Shown here piece after piece: positions 11,698 through 24,523 of a DNA stretch of 64,000 nt. The stretch's first letter is position 1; each line of letters starts with the position of its first letter. Location of the stretch: contig OZ017757.1 of the NCBI GenBank assembly GCA_963969365.1, positions 558,001 through 622,000 of the forward strand. The letters run 5' to 3'. Source of the stretch: Asterochloris sp. CNOR1. Taxonomy: Eukaryota; Chlorophyta; Trebouxiophyceae; Trebouxiales; Trebouxiaceae. The notes beneath the pieces were generated by a model that was given only the letters and a program-made list of their open reading frames with translations, had not been told where the DNA came from and did not search any database. The position numbers were made by a program, and so were the translations under genes.

Positions 11698-13761
11698 TCA
11701 CTTGCTGGCTGCCAGCAGAATGGTGCCTGTCAGCACAAGGGCTGCAGAGATCCAGAATCCAATCTGGGCTTTGGGGTTGCGGAGCTCTCCCAGCAGGAGA
11801 ATGCCCCAAAGACCGGCGACGATCAGCCCACATTGCAAAATGGGGTAGGCAACACTGAGGCCAACGCCAGGATCCCTTGTGGCAACGATGGCGCACATGT
11901 TGCCTGCATTCCAGAAAGCTCCGGAGATGCAGCCGTACAAAATGACTGTCCTGTTGGCCAGGTTTGGCCAGTCCCCTTTCTGTAAGAGTGTGATGATTCC
12001 AGTGATGATGGGGGCAGCAAGCAGAACACCTGCACCCAGCGCAGAGCAGACATCAGTGACTGGTGCGAAATGCTCCTCAGGCCTCGCCGGGGAAGCATGT
12101 GAGCCTCATGCAGCGCTAGCGGGAATGTCAAGAGACTCACCAAGCGCCAAGCTTGGCACAAAGGCCAGGCCTTGCGCTGCAGGGTACGCAAACTGCATCG
12201 GCGCCAGCACGAGCCCTGCAACAATCGGGTGGTGAGGCGATACTCTGCATCTGTCATGCAGCAGATGATGCAGGAATTGTTAGAAATTTTTGCACGCACC
12301 ACATCCAGGCTGCAGGTGCCTCACCTCCAAAGAATCCAGCCGCCACTGCTGCGCCAATGCCAACAAGGAAGTTGGACAGGACAGGCCTCCTGCTGCCATT
12401 GTTCTCCAGACTGCTGTAGCTTGCCTCAGCATCGCCTGCATAGCATCAACTTAGATCTTAAGCTGCAGGAATTGTAAAATTGATGAAGCAGAATTTCGTC
12501 AGCAGGGGTCCAGCTGCAGATCGTCAGGCATAGCCAGGCACATGCATAGTACTTTCTGCCTGGCAAACTTCAGTCTGTTCTGTAGTAGCTATGGCGCCGC
12601 TTAGCAGGCACAGCTGTGCTGCCTGCAGCAGATGGCCGATGCGTGCAGCTGCCCTATCCTGCTGCCTATCTGCCTTTGGCAAATGTCTGTTGCATGCTGG
12701 TGCATCTCAGGCCATTGCCGGCTCCTTACCTGAGCCGCCTTCTGGGGTCTCTTCTTCACTCAGGCGCCCGCTGAATGCATTTCCAGTGATCGCAACGACG
12801 AGGAGTATTATTGATGGCACAGCCAGCCAGGGCTTGCTCAGGTTCTCACCAGCAATCTTCAGGCCAAATGTGAAAGACACCTGCAGAGGTAATCCTATGA
12901 GGTAAGTATATCACATAAGCTGTCTGCAGAGCGACAGCGGCATGCAGCAAGGCACCTCTGATGTGGGAGAGCAGAACAGACAACAGCAGACAAGTTGGCA
13001 GTGCCTGTATAGCTGGGCTTGATAGCAACTGTCCTGGGGCAGCATGGCTCGTTTTGGACCAGCACATAGCCTCAGGTTGAGGACCATGCAGTGACTGTGC
13101 AGCAAAACACAGGCACTTACCACAATGGCTGTGCCGCACCAGGTGGCGGCAGCAGTGGCCAGCCCTAACCTGTTGATGGCAAAAAAGGTGCAGGCTGCAG
13201 CGTCATCACAGATGAAATCATACATTTGGCAGCAATGGGTGACATCCAGGGACACAGCTTGCCTCTGCCTGTGGACCATGGGACAAGCCTCACCTGTGGA
13301 CAATACAAACAGAACCCCACTGAGCAAGCCCCACTTATCAAAGACCTGCAACGCAACAGCGGAGTGTTTTCTCGCTGCGCTACATCAGCAAGCTGTGGGG
13401 TTCCCCTCGCAGCTTGCACGTCCACACCCCAGGCTGTGTGGGAAAGCAAAGCAGGAGTGAGAAAATGCTCACCATGGGATACACAACAAAGAGAGGCAGG
13501 CTGGACAGGACAACGCCAATTGATGCCCAGAAATTGAAGATGTATGGCTCCGGCTGCAGCAGGGGCACCATGCAAGGTGTGGCAGAGGCAAGGGAGCCAT
13601 ACACTGCATGGAATGAATATCAGCATGGGGCTAACAGAGATCTGTGGGCCATATGCACCCACATCAGCTCTCTGGACAGGCTTAAGTTTGGGGAAAATGC
13701 CAAAGGTGCCATTCCAAATGGCTGAAATAAAAGCTGCTGCCAGTCCTGGCACAGACACCAT
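11698..13761 (-). CDS. TMEM144-like (DUF1632) membrane transporter
   Basis: Ten-helix membrane protein of the TMEM144 family in the drug/metabolite transporter clan; TMEM144 proteins are thought to carry sugars or related solutes. The first exon from ATG 13761 reads VPGLAAAFISAIWNGTFGIF. Later exons give FNFWASIGVVLSSLPLFVVYP (about 13550-13480), DKWGLLSGVLFVLSTGE (about 13345), INRLGLATAAATWCGTAIVV (about 13180-13120), a helix plus an acidic loop GRLSEEETPEGGSG (about 12890-12730), a loop plus helix NFLVGIGAAVAAGFFGG (about 12330), LVLAPMQFAYPAAQGLAF (about 12205) and the last exon with AYPILQCGLIVAGLWGILLL (11990-11698). The exon preceding 12030 joins GVLLAAPIITGIITLL in phase. Substrate cannot be inferred. 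It is divergent from the LanC-like gene. Confidence 0.85.
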
Positions 13762-13946
13762 GCTGCTTGAGATGGAAATGAGTCAGGATTCCAGCAGACC
13801 CTTACTAGGGTTGAATGCTGAAAATGCAGATTGCCAAATCCAGATCTGTTCAGAATTATTTTCGGAGTCAGTGCACAACTTCTGCTGGAAGTGTCACCAG
13901 GCTTTGCCACCTGCAATCGCGGTGTCCTGCTCTGCTCCACAGCAAC
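13762..13946. promoter_or_regulatory. Short divergent promoter, TMEM144-like / LanC-like
   Basis: Only 185 bp separate the two start codons, so promoters and 5' UTRs must overlap or be very compact. No defined motif was recognised. Confidence 0.5.
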
Positions 13947-16900
13947 ATGTCAGATGTGTCAGACAGCACTCCCAGCAGCCCACAGGGCAGGGTGTCCATC
14001 GATGAGTTTGATCAGGTGAGATTGAAAGGCATGCCACAATTTGTTGCACTGCCATGCCGCTGCTGCAGCTCCCTGCTGAGTGATTCAGCATCTGCAGAGG
14101 CGCTACTTCCCACACCACCTGGATGATGCTAAGGCAGCAGAACCACCGGCGCCTGAAGTGCACAGGATCCTTGGACAGGCTGCAAAGGATGTGCTGCAGG
14201 TCAGATCGAAATCCTCATGTTGGGAGCACAGCTGCCTCTCAACACACAAGAACTTCTGGCACCTGATCCCGCTAGCTGTGGACTCATGGTCACCAGCCTG
14301 CGGAGTTGCATGCTGCACTGCACCATACCTGAGCAGCCTTGTGAGCTTCACCGTCCCCACTAACTGCCCCATCTGGCAGCTGGAGAAGTTGACGAGGTGG
14401 TGCTGAGATGATGCTTTGTTAGCTGGGTGAGGTGCTGGGACGTGCGGACAGGGTGCAAAGGTAAGGCAGGTTGGTGCAGGGACAGACTGTGTAGAGCAGG
14501 CGCAGCACCAGCTGGGTGAGATGGCGCTGACATGATTCTTTACACATACCTGTAGAGCAGCCAGTCCAGGTTGCAGACCCTCCCGGGCCTCTGGCCCAGG
14601 CAGCATACCTTGGGGCACGCTGCAGCTCCGCCCACAGCTCTCCCTGTTGCTGGGTGCTCGCCGGGCACAGCCTGCCACAGCCTGCCAAAATGCATGCTGC
14701 CCTGCAATGTATCTGAGCAGCCTTTTGAGCTCAGTTCTGTTTCCAGTCCAGCCTGGCCTCCCTACCCCCTGGTCACTAAAGGCGCTCTCCCCTATTGCTG
14801 TGGACCTTGCTGCCACCTGATGCATGCGCTCCGTGCCCCATGCAACGTACTGTGCAAAGCATGCTTTGCTGTTGCACTCACCTACGTGCTGCTGGCTCAG
14901 GTGTAGACAGCAAGCATCTTGCAGCTTACTCAATAGATCGACCATCCAGAAAACAAGCTGATGCCGCATGCAGGTGGTTATGTTCTGCGTGTCCAGCATG
15001 CTTTGCACTCCTCGTCGTTACCGTCAGCTTTGAGCGCCAGCACAGGTCGCCCATTGAGGAAGGGTGTTCACGCACCTGGACCTCAGCCTTCTGCCTCGCC
15101 CGTGCCGGGCTGATGCCCCATGCAGGTCATCAAGCAAGGGGGTCAGCTTGCTCAGCACCCAAGTCCGGAATCTGTTGGCCCATCAGGAATCAAGCTGATG
15201 CCTCATGCAGGTCATTGAGGAGGGCGTGCCCCGTTCAGAGGGCATCAAGAAGGAGAGCGTGTATGTGGGCAGGGCTGGCATCGCACTCATGTACCTCCAC
15301 ATGGCCAAGGCGCTGACACGGGCCCAGGCCAGTGCAGTCTCAACATCGTCTGCCTGGAACAGTGGGCAGGTCAGCTCTGCTGCCATGTTTCCCCTACATA
15401 GAAACAGGTGGGAGGCAGGCTCACTCTCCATGTGCTGATGTTGGCTCCCGCCAGCCCCACACAGCCAGCTGGGGGCAGCATCCTGGCAGAGTCTGTCTGT
15501 GCAATAGTTGCTGTGGAGCCTGTGCAGGCCGTCATTGCTGGAGTGCAGCAGATGGCAGCACTGTGCAGGTGAGGGGTCAGGCCAGTGCTGCAGAGCCACA
15601 AGCTGAACAGCCCTGTGCAGGCAGGTCCAGCCCCTGCTGAGACTGCCCAGCGCTTGGCGCAGGCATGGTGCCAAAGTCTCACTTGCTGAGGCGCTCCTGC
15701 AGGCCTCGGCTGAGCCGGCTTAATCAGGCAGAGATGCTGCACAAACATATGTCTCTGCCGCGCCATGCTGCTGAAGCGCTCATGCAGGGGCAGGGCGGCC
15801 CTGCATTGGCAGCTTGGGAGCTTGCACAGGACAGTCGCTGCTGCCGATTAGGACCAGGTGCTGGCAGGCAGCAACATCTGGCTGCAGGACATGGTGCAGC
15901 ATGTGACCCCTGCAGTGTTTTCAGCAGCCTACATCCACAGGCCCCTGCAGGTGCTGATACGTGCTGCCTGCGCTGCAGGCAGGTGCAGCTCAGACCTTCG
16001 CAGCTGTGAAGCCTGGGCAGGGCGGCGCTGCCCTTTCAGAATTTGAAGTGCAGCCTCAGCAGCTGCTGGCCAAGGCTCTGGACCACATAGAGGCCAGCGA
16101 GGGGATCTCCGGCATGCTGCAGCACTTCAGGGTGAGCTGCAGAATGGTGCCTCAGCAATTGTGACACGCCTCCTCCTGCAGCTGCATTGGCTGCATCGTG
16201 ATGACCCAGGAGTGCCTGCATGTCCTGTAGCAAGCAGTCGAGGGGTGAGCTGTAGCTGTATGCCTGTTTCACTTCTGCCATTCACTGTGCGCCACCATGA
16301 CCCACCCTCAGATGAGCTGCAACTCTATGTATGGATGGCGTGATGGTCACAAGCATCTCCCGCATGTCAGTGGTGGTCTGGCTGCCTATTTTGGAGCCCC
16401 TTGCTGTCAGTAGCAGCTGCCTGTTATGTCGGTGTGCCAGATCAGCCTCAAAGCAACTGTGCAGAAGCACGGGCTGATTGGGCTGTCCCCTCCCTGCAGT
16501 CACTGCTTGCTGCTTGAGGCCCATTCAAGGCCAGGCTGCTGAGTTGGAGAATTCCCCCTAAATGCAGAAAGTCACGTTCCTTGAGGGAGCCCCAGGCATC
16601 CTCGCTGTGAAGACTGCCATCCTGAGCACCCTGGGGGACAGAGGCAGCGCTCTGGCAGCTCAGCAGGTGACATTTCTGCTCCACCTGGCTGTCTGGCTAC
16701 TGCCTGCCTCAGCATGTAAACATCACCCAGCTGGTCGCTTTCAGTGTGCCTTCAATCAGGTAGGCCAGTGTTGGGCCCTCGGCTTCCATGTATATGGAGC
16801 TGGTTTCTGCAGCCCTTTGGGTTGAGTTAAGCTGTGAGCCATCACACCAAGCGGTGCTGTTGCCCTGTCATCAGCCTGTATTGCAGTCTTCAGGCTGCTG

Positions 16901-19900
16901 GCTGAGGGCGCACATCATGCTGTGCACAAATGGCACTCAGGAGTCTGTGGCATGACATGCAGGCCACAGAGGCTGCAGCTGCAGACGCACTCCAACTACC
17001 CGCCTCAGAGTGTGAGTGTGCTCACCACAGTCTAGCATGACATTCTAGCAGCCCTGCCATGTTGCTGCAGCTGCTGGCTCTGACCTGCACCTTCACTTGG
17101 TAGCGCCCAAAGCCTTAGCTAAAGCATTCAAGTCTGCCTGAGTTGATGACTTGGCGCGATGTGCTCCAAGCTGTGCCAGAGACATGCAGCACTGTAGACC
17201 TTGTGCTCAAGCTGCCTGGACTGTCACCTCGTCTTTCTTCAAGGACCTGGCACGGGTTTTGCTTGAGACCTTTCCATCTTTTTGTAAGAGGCCATGTGGC
17301 AGGCCTGGCTCATCAGGCGTACTATCTCTGCAACGTATATCCATGCTGTCTGCAGGTGAGCTGCTGTATGGCAGGGCCGGCGCCATATACGCCCTCTTAT
17401 TTGCCAGGCAGCATACAAAGATGAAGACAGCCGCTACGCAGCAGCTTGTGTCCCAGCTCCTGCAACAAATTTTGGCTGAGGGGCAGCGCACTGCTCAACA
17501 GCTGAGCGACCTGGTACAGGTGCAGGTACAGGTGAGGCCTGAAGCCTGCTCACGCACTGCCTGGAGGCCTCGCAACTCTGCTGGTGATTGGGCTGCCAAC
17601 AGCAGAGGTTCAGGCCTCACGGGTCCAAATGGCATGATGGGCGTGTCTGTTCGTACAACAGCAACAACCGACCCGCGTCTGCTTTGGATAGTATACCTGA
17701 AGAAGCACTTGTCAAAGAATAGCAGCAGAGCCCGAGCGTGCTTGCGCGTGCTACAGACAGGCAAGTGGACACATGGCCGGCTGGCAACATTCTATGCTGG
17801 GACTGTCCTCATGCTTGTGAGGGCTCAGCTAATTTGCAATGCATGAGGCAGTGCAGTTGCTGTGCAGGAGATCTTTGGACTGGTGTATCAGTGGCATGGC
17901 AGCATATACCTGGGAGGTGAGGGCCACCTTCTGTCTTGCAACACCCGTCACTTTGTGCTCCTGTCCCTGCACGTGAAGCGCATCTGTGGCGGGCCAGCAC
18001 AGCTGGCCGCAGGCAGCAAAGAAACCATCTGCTAGCCTCCAACAGGCCATGCAGCACACCAGAGCATCGCAGTCTGCTGACACCAAAAGCATGAGTCTCA
18101 CAGTGTTGTTGTTGAGATGCGCTGCCAGGCTCTCCCTGTGGCTGACCTTGCAGCCCTCATGCGTCCCGCTGGCTGCCCACTGCCTTCCTGCTGCCTGCTG
18201 CAGCAGCTCATGCAATGATACTGCAGGGCCCCAGAGGCCCAGCTGGGCCCCAGGGCTGCACACCAGTCTGTGCGACTCTCATTTCTGGCTGCATCTTCGT
18301 ATCCCCATTGCAACCATTTTTTCTGTGCTGCAGCGGCGCATGGGTTGGCAGGTGTTGTCATGGTGATGCTACAGAGCCTTCCCGAGCTGCAGACACTGGA
18401 TCCCACTGCTGGGAATTTGGCAGCTCGACCGCTGGCAGGCATGTTGCAGCAGATGCAGGCGTCTGGAAACCTGCCGTCCTCACTGGGCAACGACAAAGAC
18501 AAGTGAGCAGGCCTGCCCTTGACGGGGGCCTTGACTGTTTACGACCTGGAGTCTTGCCGTCCTTGCCGGACAATGCGAACTCCTGGTGGGCGCAGCTGCA
18601 TCTGGCTGGGGGGTTCCCTTCACGGTTGTCCATCAGCCCGCTGGTTGAGGGGCAAAGGAACAGTAAGAAAGTAAGCAGAGCTGAACTTGGCTCAGCACCT
18701 CCACTGTGACAAAACTGGCAAGCTCTGACTGCACTGCTGGCACACGACGAAGACAGCAGCGCTGCATTGGGCTTGGACCGCCTTGATGTGGGCCCTCGGC
18801 CATCACCGTGCTTGCCAGGCAGCAAGACTGACAGGTCAGCAGTGTTGCATGTGGCTGAGGGAAATTACTTGGTGAGAGCCCTCAAAGTGCTGCCATGATG
18901 AGCAAGCTCAGGGCTCGTCTGGCTGAGGACTGACTTGCGGCCTGTTGATCAAACGAACGCCATAAGTCAGGCCTGCTGGTCAAAGGGGTTGGCATCCTGT
19001 TCCTGCTCATACCAGCAGGTGGGGCCGCTGCTGCTCAGGAAGGGGAACTGTTTGGGGAAGCAGCCTGCTGGTGATGCTTTGCTCACATCGTGTGGGAGTC
19101 ATCAGCGGAACGGGCAGGGGTCGCTGTAAAGAAGTTGTCTGGAGGTGTGTCTGGCATTGTTCTGCATGAGGAGGCGCCACGCTGGCCAACCTGTGGGGCA
19201 AGCTGCCTGCAAGAAATTGTGACTGCTTTGCTTGGGGTGTACTATGGAGAGCCTGCCGCCTAGAGTCTGCAGCCTTGCTCAAAGTTGACAGCAGGACGCT
19301 GACTGGGCTGGCCTCATGGCATGTGCATGCTGCTGCAGGCTGGTGCAATGGTGCCATGGCGCCCCTGGCTTGACTCCAGTGTTGGCAGAGGCCCACAGAG
19401 CCCTGCAGCATGAACTGCCCAAGCCTGACCTCGCAGCCGCTGCAGAGAAGGCTGGCCAAGTCATCTGGGAACGTGGCCTGCTGAAGAAGGTACATGTCCC
19501 TGAGTGATGGCGTGTTTGACGTTTGACCTCAGCCATTGGCACGCGGCAGCAGGCAGGCGTGCTGGGAGGCAGGCGGCTTTGTTTTGAGAGCCGGTGATCA
19601 CAACAGAAACAGCCTTGTCCATTACTATGATGCAACTGCCACTGCCTGCAATGCCCCAGCCATGCCTGTTGTGCCTGGCCTACCAGCAAACACAATCATG
19701 AGGGACCTCACTTTTATGGGCGGTCAGCTCTGCCTTCACAAGTCTGCCACAACATCAGCACCAATGCTCATGCTGTGCTCAAAAGCGGTAAAAGCTTGCT
19801 GCACCTGCTGCAGGGTCTGGGGTTGTGTCATGGCATAAGTGGTAATGCCTATGCGCTGTTGGCGGTGTGGAAGCTCACCAAGGAGGACGTGTGGCGCCGA

Positions 19901-20062
19901 CGTGCACTGCAGTTTGCCCTGTTTGCAGCAGACAAATGGAGAGATCTGGCTGACGTCCCTGATGCCAGGTTGTCCCTTTATGAGGGTATGGCAGGCGTTG
20001 TTGCATTGTGGTATGACCTGCTTCAGCCTGAAGGGGCAGTATTTCCAGGCTATGAGCTTTAG
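13947..20062 (+). CDS. LanC-like protein (LANCL/GCL family)
   Basis: Eukaryotic lanthionine-synthetase C-like protein, an alpha/alpha toroid with a zinc site. Human LANCLs add glutathione to dehydroamino acids; plant GCL roles are less clear. Exons found: 13947-14015, 14098-14199 (RYFPHHLDD), from 15211 (ESVYVGRAGIALMYLHMA), 16568-16666 (VTFLEGAPGILAVKTAIL), from 17356 (ELLYGRAGAIYALLFARQ), 17868-17916 (LVYQWHGSIYLG), 18334-18502 (AAHGLAGVVMVMLQ), 19339-19489 (LVQWCHGAPG) and 19814-20062 (GLGLCHGISGN, LYEGMAGV). The last five join in phase, including DKDK/LVQWCHGAPG. WCHG and LCHG supply the expected Cys, Cys and His zinc ligands. The second toroid repeat reads FLEGAPG where animals usually have FLCGDAG. 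One or two exons between 15.4 and 17.3 kb are unresolved. Confidence 0.9.
14950..15215 (+). repeat. Copies of an acceptor and exon start inside a LanC-like intron
   Basis: The working acceptor at 15195-15225 reads GCTGATGCCTCATGCAG/GTCATTGAG. Near-copies occur upstream at about 14957 (GCTGATGCCGCATGCAGGT) and 15109 (GCTGATGCCCCATGCAGGTCATCAAG). Spacings are about 152 and 86 bp. Confidence 0.75.
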
Positions 20063-20233
20063 ACGGAGCATTGCAGGTGATCTGGCATGCATGAATTCAA
20101 TGGATGATGTGTATAATATATGAAACTACACCTGAGACACAGCTTTATTTAAGACACTGCTGTCATGGAATCAGGAGGAGCTGCCCCAAAATCAGACATG
20201 CACAGCTGCTCAAACATGACAGAAGGCTCTGCA

Positions 20234-23200
20234 TCAGTCCGACGCATGGGGCCAGAAGATGGTGAGCACATATGCGCCAGGGCCTTTCTCAAATGAGGCC
20301 GATAGTCCTTGCTCATCAGCAGCTGCACACAGATGTTCTGCCTGCATTGTGCAGAAGCAATCCGCCGGCAGGTCCCAGCCGTCCATTGGGTTGGGGTCAG
20401 CGCTGCCCCACCCTCCCATGAAGGTCACTGCTGTCTCCCGCACGAGGTGCCACCTGAAAGACAGTCACTACCTCAGGACGCCATGCAGCAGCTACCATCT
20501 GGTGTGAAGATGCATCGCTCATGACAGTTCCTGCCTGTATCTGCACAAGCTCCCCCTCACAAGCAGCCACTGCCTCGGGACATCATGCACAGGCCAGGCA
20601 GTGCAATGTCATGGAGCTGACCTGGCTTCAATTTGCAGCCGGGGGATTCAGGCATGGTGAGGTGATGCATCGCTCGGCCAGTGCGCAGCAGCACCCACCC
20701 TTGCATGCTGCAGGCAAGCCAAATACGATGGCTAGGCCTGCCAGAAAGACAGCAGTATGTTCACCACCTGAGCCACCTGATGGCGCTGAGCAGCTCATCA
20801 AGCACATGGCTGAGCCTCTCTGTGTTTTGAATCGATGTCCACGCTCAGTACAAGACAGCACTTAGACTTCAATTAACCCCACCTGACAGGGTTGAGCAGC
20901 TCCACGGTCAGTTGCCTCAGCCTGGTGCCTTTCAGCAGGCGCAGCAAGCCATATGGGGACGGCGGGTGGTCAGGACCCAGATCCAGCAGACAACTGCCAT
21001 CTACAAGCACTGTCACTGTCTCGCAGTGCGCAAACAGCTTGACTGCCACATTGACGTCGCCCCGTAGGTGGAGGTGCCGGACATGAACGCAGTCCCAGGA
21101 TCTGCAGCAGGGCAGGGCAACATCTGAGCTGAGTCTGGTCTGGCCTGTCATGCAGGCGCCCGTGTGCGCCATTCAAGAGCCCCTCTGCCGGACACCACAT
21201 TGCCAATGAGCTGGGCGATGTCATCACAGTGAGTGCCACAGCGCTGCTCTCAGACGCTGCAGCCACTGGCTGGTGCAGGCAGGCATGGCTGCAAGCTGTG
21301 CAAATGCAGGCAGGCACCTGCTAGGACCACCTGCCCGGCAGCCACCTGGCAGCCAAGCAGATGCACGCCCCTTCGTCAGCAGCCAGCTGGCAGCATTGGA
21401 CAAGCGCAAGTACAAGGCAGCCGGGCGCTGCTGTGACGCATGTGCCCAGCCCCAGCGCAGCTATGGCAAGCCACGCTCAGAGCTGCCACCCCTTGGGGCA
21501 CCTGCAGCCCAACGCAGCACCCACCTGGTTGACCTGCTGCAAGCTAGACCGATCTTAACGGGTCTCATATAACAGGGAGGGATAAAGCAGAGAGTCTCCC
21601 CATCAGCCAAGTCAGAGCATTTGCCACGTCCCTGGCAGCTTGTGCGAGCGGCCTCGCCTGCCATGCAGCCACTGGGTCTGCTCATCTTGCTACGGCACCA
21701 AGCAATGTCCAGGCATGTTCAGCTGTGTCTCAGAAGTCCCCTGCACCCACCTCCCCTGCAGCCACTCAGCCCGCTCATCCGCCTGCTGCCCCTCAAACAG
21801 CACAGAGCACCGATCCAGAGTGAGTCTGTCAAGAGGGAGGCGGGGCAGGGCAGCTGCCAGCGTGTCGACGTGGCACTGCTGCACATCCACCAGGGTGACA
21901 GCTTGCAGGTGCTGTAGGGACGCCATGTTCCAGGGACCTGCAGCCAATGTAGGGACATGAGTGCCAGAATTCTCAAACATCTGAGGTCAAAGGGAGCAGG
22001 CTGCAGGGGATGCAGGGGCGTCATGTCCCTGTGGCCTGCAGCCATGGTAGAGAAGCGGGTGTCAGAGTGAGCAGGGCAGCTGCTGGAGAGTCAGCTTGAC
22101 AGCCATGCGCAGAAAGTGGGCACATCTTAAGGGCCTGCAGATGGGGGCCCAACGCGGTCTCTGCAATGCTGCTGTACCCAAGCCAAGGTACAGCTTGCAG
22201 GTGCTACAGGACCGCCATACACATGGATGTCTTTGAGGTCGCTACCCCCTCAACAGGTCCTTTGTTGCCTTCGCTAACAGGCAAGGTGCCGTTGTTGTGA
22301 GCTGACATTCTCGCGCCACAGATGCTGCAGGAATACCGGTTTCCAGGGGCAGCAGCCGTGGTGACTTTGCTCTGGAGGCACTCCCCAGCTTCTGTTCTTA
22401 CTCCCATCATACTTAAAAACCTCGCCTACTGCTATACATCGGCTTGACCTGCAGACACTGGGGATGCCAACTGAGACCTCCCTCAGTATCCTGCAACAGC
22501 CCTGCTGTTAGGGCTGGCAAGCTGCCCTGTCTCGGCCTGCAGCCATGGTGACGTTGCTGTGGGGGCAAGGGCTGCTGCCAGCACCTCTGCATGGCGCTGC
22601 CACTAGGAACCTGCAGCCAAGACGGGACTGCTGTGAGGACTGGCCAGCTGCTTTGCCAGCTGCTTTTGCATGGCACTGCTGCCTGGCGCCTGAAGCCATG
22701 GTGCCATGCTGAGGGCCCAAGGCCTGCTGCCAGTGTATTGCAGGGCAATGCTGTGAGGGCTGACTCGCTGCCAGTGCGTCTGCATGGCCCTGCCTCGCAA
22801 AGCCTGCATCAGTGCACGTGAGGGCTGAGCAGCCGCCACTTTGTCCGCATGACATTGTTGCACTTCAACCAGAGCCACGGAGTGCAGTTGCTGCAGGGGA
22901 GATCTGTTCCAGCGCCCTGCAGTCCCGAGAGCATCCTGGACATCTAGAGCAGCCACAGCGTGCCCTGCAGCTGTGGCAGGCGTGGGCAGCCAGCATGCAG
23001 CACAACCCAGATGCCCAGCTTACTGCAGCTGAGGCAGGCAGGAGTAGCCCAGCACAGGTTGCATGGGCTCAGCATGCCTTGCTGGGGCAGCAGGCTGGGA
23101 CTATGTGGTGTGCCAGCACCAGCTGTACTCGGGACTGCAGTGTGGTGCGTCTTGCTGGTTGATCCGGAGAGCAGCACATGGCCTTGCTGCCGCCAGCCTT

Positions 23201-24398
23201 ACATCATGCTATGGTAGTGCATCAGGCGGGGACCAAGCAGGTGCACATGCTGAAGCACAGGCCACTGGCCCCCTCTTGTTGACAGTCTGTGCAGCGGGTT
23301 GCGCCCCTAATGCGCCTAGCCGACCACTGACGGCAGGCTTGCGAGCATGTGTGCAGGCTACAAGCGCTGTGCTGCTGCACTAAGAAGGCACACAGGCAAG
23401 CGTCCCCCCGTGTTGGTAGCAGGGACAACACACCGCCGCTCACTGTGCTCCGGGCCGCTGTGCAGCCTGTCGCGCCACTGAAACCCCAGTGACTCCAGAT
23501 TGGGGTAGCTGGCCAGGGTTGCCTCTGGATCGATGCAGGCTGGCACCCAGTGCAGTCCTGCCAGGTGCCTGAGATGCCGTCCTTGCAGCTCCTGAAATCT
23601 TGGCTCCGCCAGTATGAGGTGATTTGCCTGGTCAGGGCTGGGGTTGAGCCTGCGATCGGCCAGAATATGTGCTTTCCAGACTGATCCCACAATCAAGGGC
23701 AGCCTTCAGCAATTGGCTGTGCTGGACTTGTGGCAATTATATGCTGAAATTTCGTGGACATAAGTGCTTGGGACGGAGGTGGCCGCGGTCCAAACAATGA
23801 GCAGGATGCCTGGCTGCCCCATGAGCAAGTGGCAGCAATATTCTCGTAGACATACAAGTGGAGGTAGCCTGCTACAAATCTCTGGGTTGGCCATGTCTGG
23901 CTTCAGGGTGCAGAGTCCAGATGTGACTTGTAGCGGACAGTGATGCAGACTGCTCCCCAAGCCCAGTCGGGCACTGACAAAGTCCACATCTGCCAAGCCG
24001 GCATGAGGCCTCAGGCCCAGCCCACAGCACAGGACCCTTCTCCACTTGAGAAGCAGACATGCCTACCTGAGAGCGGAAATTGGGTAGGTACAGCCCAGCA
24101 GCAGCTGCCAGGCCAGGTCGTCAGGCCGTGTGGTGCGGGACTGGGAAGCCAGTTTGTATCGATCCACAAGCTGGCTCTTACTGAAATCAATGCGCAGGGG
24201 CAGCTGGTGCAGCACACTGCTCATTGTCTTGCTGGTGGCTTGCAGCTGCAGCCACCATGCTAACAGGCCAACAGTGCAGGGCTTTGCTGGACTGCCTTCC
24301 CCGATGTCGAGGAGGTGCAGGTCTGTCATCAGTGTTGCCATGATCTGGCTCAACACATCGCAGCTGCTGAACACCTCTTCTTGTGGAGTCAGAGACAT
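20234..24398 (-). CDS. F-box-like / leucine-rich repeat protein
   Basis: Likely substrate-recognition protein with an N-terminal F-box-like segment and LRRs. ATG 24398 opens an exon to 24067 with VLSQIMATLMTDLHLLDIG and QATSKTMSSVLHQLPLRIDF; the helix-helix layout ending in LPLRIDF resembles algal F-box proteins. LRR-like exons follow: about 23690-23420 (YPNLESLGFQWRDRL), about 22950-22860 (LQQLHSVALVEVQQCHADKV), about 21940-21780 (LQHLQAVTLVDVQQCHVDTL, then LDRLTLDRC) and about 21120-20885 (VRHLHLRG, TRLRQLTVELLNPV). The last exon, about 20457-20234, follows TTTCAG and reads RETAVTFMGGWGSADPNP to a TGA. Exon order between 23.4 and 21.1 kb is uncertain because of repeats. An SCF role is inferred from the domain guess only. 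It converges on the LanC-like gene, 171 bp apart. Confidence 0.65.
22540..22960 (-). repeat. Degenerate LRR-unit array, about 40-95 bp spacing
   Basis: At least four related units share GCTG(C/T)CAG.....TGCATGGC.CTGC on the plus strand, with starts near 22570, 22655, 22730 and 22768, and a diverged fifth unit near 22830. On the minus strand this corresponds to the LRR-coding stretch QQCHADKVAAAQP. Some copies are broken by stops in every frame, so the array mixes real LRR exons and decayed copies. Confidence 0.65.
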
Positions 24399-24523
24399 CT
24401 ACAATGCCGGGAAAATATCTATCGATAAGCATCTCTTCTATCTCCCTTTCTCTCTTCCGCTCTTTTCCCTGCAGCAGGAGCATCGTTGCTCTGCTGTACA
24501 CATGATTCAATGTTACTAGATCC
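24399..24523. promoter_or_regulatory. 125-bp divergent promoter, F-box/LRR / GT90
   Basis: Start codons are only 125 bp apart. The interval holds a pyrimidine-rich tract (about 24437-24472, CTCTTCTATCTCCC onward) that could act as a shared initiator or nucleosome-poor region. This is positional inference. Confidence 0.5.
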
